Positions 62,331 to 64,000 of a stretch of DNA of 64,000 bases are shown here, piece by piece. The stretch lies in the NCBI GenBank assembly GCA_003342815.1, contig PTEX01000140.1:434001-498000 (forward strand). The letters run 5' to 3'. The notes under the pieces were generated by a model. That model had not been told where the DNA came from, searched no databases, and saw only the letters and a list, made by a program, of their open reading frames with translations. Source of the stretch: Eudromia elegans. Lineage: Eukaryota; Chordata; Aves; Tinamiformes; Tinamidae. The position numbers and the translations under genes are program-made. Positions within the stretch are counted from its first letter, which is position 1, and each line of letters begins with the position of its first letter.

Positions 62331-64000
62331 TCTAAATGTATCTTGTAGATTTCTTCCGTGGCTGTAGATTTTCTGAAAACCAACCTTTTGATACATAGGA
62401 GAGGTATAAAGCATCCTGAAATAAGTCTTCCTGGAAACATCCATAATCCACTTCCCCACCTCCTGCTAGATGGCCTCACCTTTCACAGCAGCGTCCCCAA
62501 TTCTCTCTGCCAGTCTTTTATTTTTTCTATTTCTCCTTCCCGCAAATATGCCTAAACTGGCTTTTATAACTGTTCACATCTCCTCAGGAGAAATTAAGTG
62601 AAAACACATGTGAGTTTTGCCATTTTCCTTTCTGTCACTGAGATCTAAACAGCGATAGGGAAACCGTCCACAGCATTATCAGAATCACTTGTGTGCAGTT
62701 TGGTAAAGTTCATGCACTGGCAAGTACTGGAGTTCTTTAACTGCAGAATCGGGAAGTCAGTTTACACCCCTGCCCATTTGCAAGAAAACTCTTTTCAAAT
62801 CAAAAGAAGTAGAGACATTTTAATCTTAAGCTAAATTCTACCAGAAGTGGTAAAGCATGTATCTTATTCTTTAAGGTAAAAAATGTGGTCTCTGTTGGGT
62901 TTTCTGTTTGTTTGCTTGTTTGTTTTTGAAATGCTGGTCTTGTTCAACTTCACTCAGAATTTCTCCAAAGAAAACTAAAAGTCTGTAGAACAACTCAAAA
63001 CTATATAACTACGACAAAAGAATCAACTCCCCCATTTTGCTCAACAGCAATATGGATGTTTGGAGATAATATAAGAAGGTCACTTCTGCTGCAATCTGCA
63101 TAGGATTTAAAACATGTCTGTAATGAAAACTTATTTAAAATACAGCCTCGGTTAAATAAACAAAGACTGGCCATGACTGCTGTAAGCAGCAGTGTTCAGC
63201 TGAGCTCAGTTGTCGCGTATCCAAAGGTCTTGCTGGATGAATATTCAAACAATGCATTCAGCCTCCTGACCTTGGACTCTGTTAAAGAAAATTCCACGAG
63301 ACCTCCAAGGTCTGATCCTCTGCGACCTCCCTGGGAAGGGAATGTAGAGATTAATGACCTGAAAGAATAATGTGAACAGACAATCCAGAAGAAAAACTAA
63401 ACCACATTGAAGAGTTGTGAAAAAGGTAAATAGTCAAAAACAGCAATATAAACTTTGACAGATATCAAAACCACAGTAGGGATAGAGAAGGGTAAGAGAA
63501 TATAAAATTGTGGTATCAAATGACGGCACATCTTATGCCAAAGAAAAGCTTTTTTTGAAAGCAGATAAAAAACTCCATTCACATACTGTGAAATTGTGCT
63601 GCTGTAGCCAAACTGGGGACCAAACTACACTACCAAGCAAGCCCAGAGTCTACAGCACACTCTGCTCAGGAGGGCGTGAGGCTTAATTCATTGTTTATAA
63701 TCATACAATTATAATCTAGCAGAATGCAATATTAAAAGGAGTGCTCTTTCATTAGCAGCCAAAAGAACAAACTGCGCAAAGATCTTTCTTAAAGCTAAGA
63801 TAAGCCTTTGGTTTCTATTTTTGGATATAAGGGCTTACCTTAGCCCTAGACCATGCAAAAGTGGCCAGGGCACTTTTTCCTTTTTTTCAGTCATTGCAGA
63901 TACCGACATATACACCTGTATATGCATAAACACAAACAAATGCACAGGCCCATACATATACTGCCTGTTCAGCAAACTCTATCCTGGGGCTTGCACCTTG
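62331..64000. other. AT-rich unique DNA, no gene seen
   Basis: Short unrecognised frames occur (65 codons at 63173-63370 and others), with a TTTG tract at 62905-62928. Nothing identifies a gene before the window ends. Confidence 0.5.
62905..62928. repeat. (TTTG)n tract
   Basis: A short impure TTTG repeat with one C interruption. Confidence 0.8.

Noticed and set aside
1-64000. Endogenous retrovirus or DNA transposon
   Set aside because: I found no long terminal repeat pair, primer-binding site, polypurine tract next to a repeat, gag/pol/env-like frame or transposase-like frame.
1-64000. tRNA, rRNA or known microRNA genes
   Set aside because: No tRNA B-box or cloverleaf, rRNA-like sequence or familiar microRNA seed arm was found by eye. 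A covariance-model search (tRNAscan-SE, Infernal) would be decisive.

Overview
The window looks like a non-coding stretch of a bird genome. The main evidence is four fragments of CR1 retrotransposons (non-LTR elements that dominate avian repeats). Each ends in the typical CR1 3' tail of short ATTCTGTG/ATTCTATG repeats. The low overall repeat load, many short A/T tracts, and moderate AT-richness broken by small CpG-rich patches fit the same picture. The species and the neighbouring genes cannot be named from this sequence. I could not support any intact protein-coding gene, tRNA, rRNA, CRISPR array or bacterial-type element.

Layout. 1-12.2 kb: AT-rich unique DNA with three CR1 copies: a 1.3 kb plus-strand copy at 1262-2594 carrying a broken reverse-transcriptase fragment, and two minus-strand copies at 9181-9430 and 11675-12196. 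12.2-25.4 kb: unique DNA with long T and A runs, a CpG-rich patch at 16.6-17.0 kb, an open-frame-poor AT-rich block at 18.0-18.7 kb and a dense cluster of factor-like motifs at 22.44-22.62 kb; the last two are candidate enhancers. 25.4-29.7 kb: the most regulatory-looking part, with a CpG-rich patch (25.4-26.5 kb) containing a palindromic E-box, a cluster of forkhead-type motifs (26.74-27.06 kb) including a perfect 10-bp inverted repeat, a second CpG-rich patch (28.6-29.0 kb) and a short plus-strand CR1 tail (29446-29683). 29.7-33.1 kb: about 3 kb of very AT-rich DNA almost without open frames. 33.1-46.2 kb: unique DNA with a GC-richer patch holding an unrecognised 175-codon ATG frame, small CpG clusters at 36.4-36.7 and 39.35-39.54 kb, a 70-bp all-purine minisatellite with quadruplex potential at 37.6 kb, an 18-bp perfect palindrome at 40.9 kb, and a GC-rich block at 45.05-46.2 kb split by a (TATC)/(CATC) microsatellite. 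46.2-61.8 kb: AT-rich unique DNA with simple repeats. 61.85-62.33 kb: a promoter-like CpG-rich patch, then ordinary AT-rich DNA to the end.

The window is best read as an intergenic gene-poor region or the inside of a very large intron, in which candidate regulatory patches are scattered among a few old CR1 insertions. There is no gene set whose members can be said to work together. No novel biological system is evident. The best leads are the motif clusters at 22.5 and 26.9 kb, the promoter-like patches at 26.1-26.4 and 62.05-62.2 kb, and the quadruplex-prone minisatellite.
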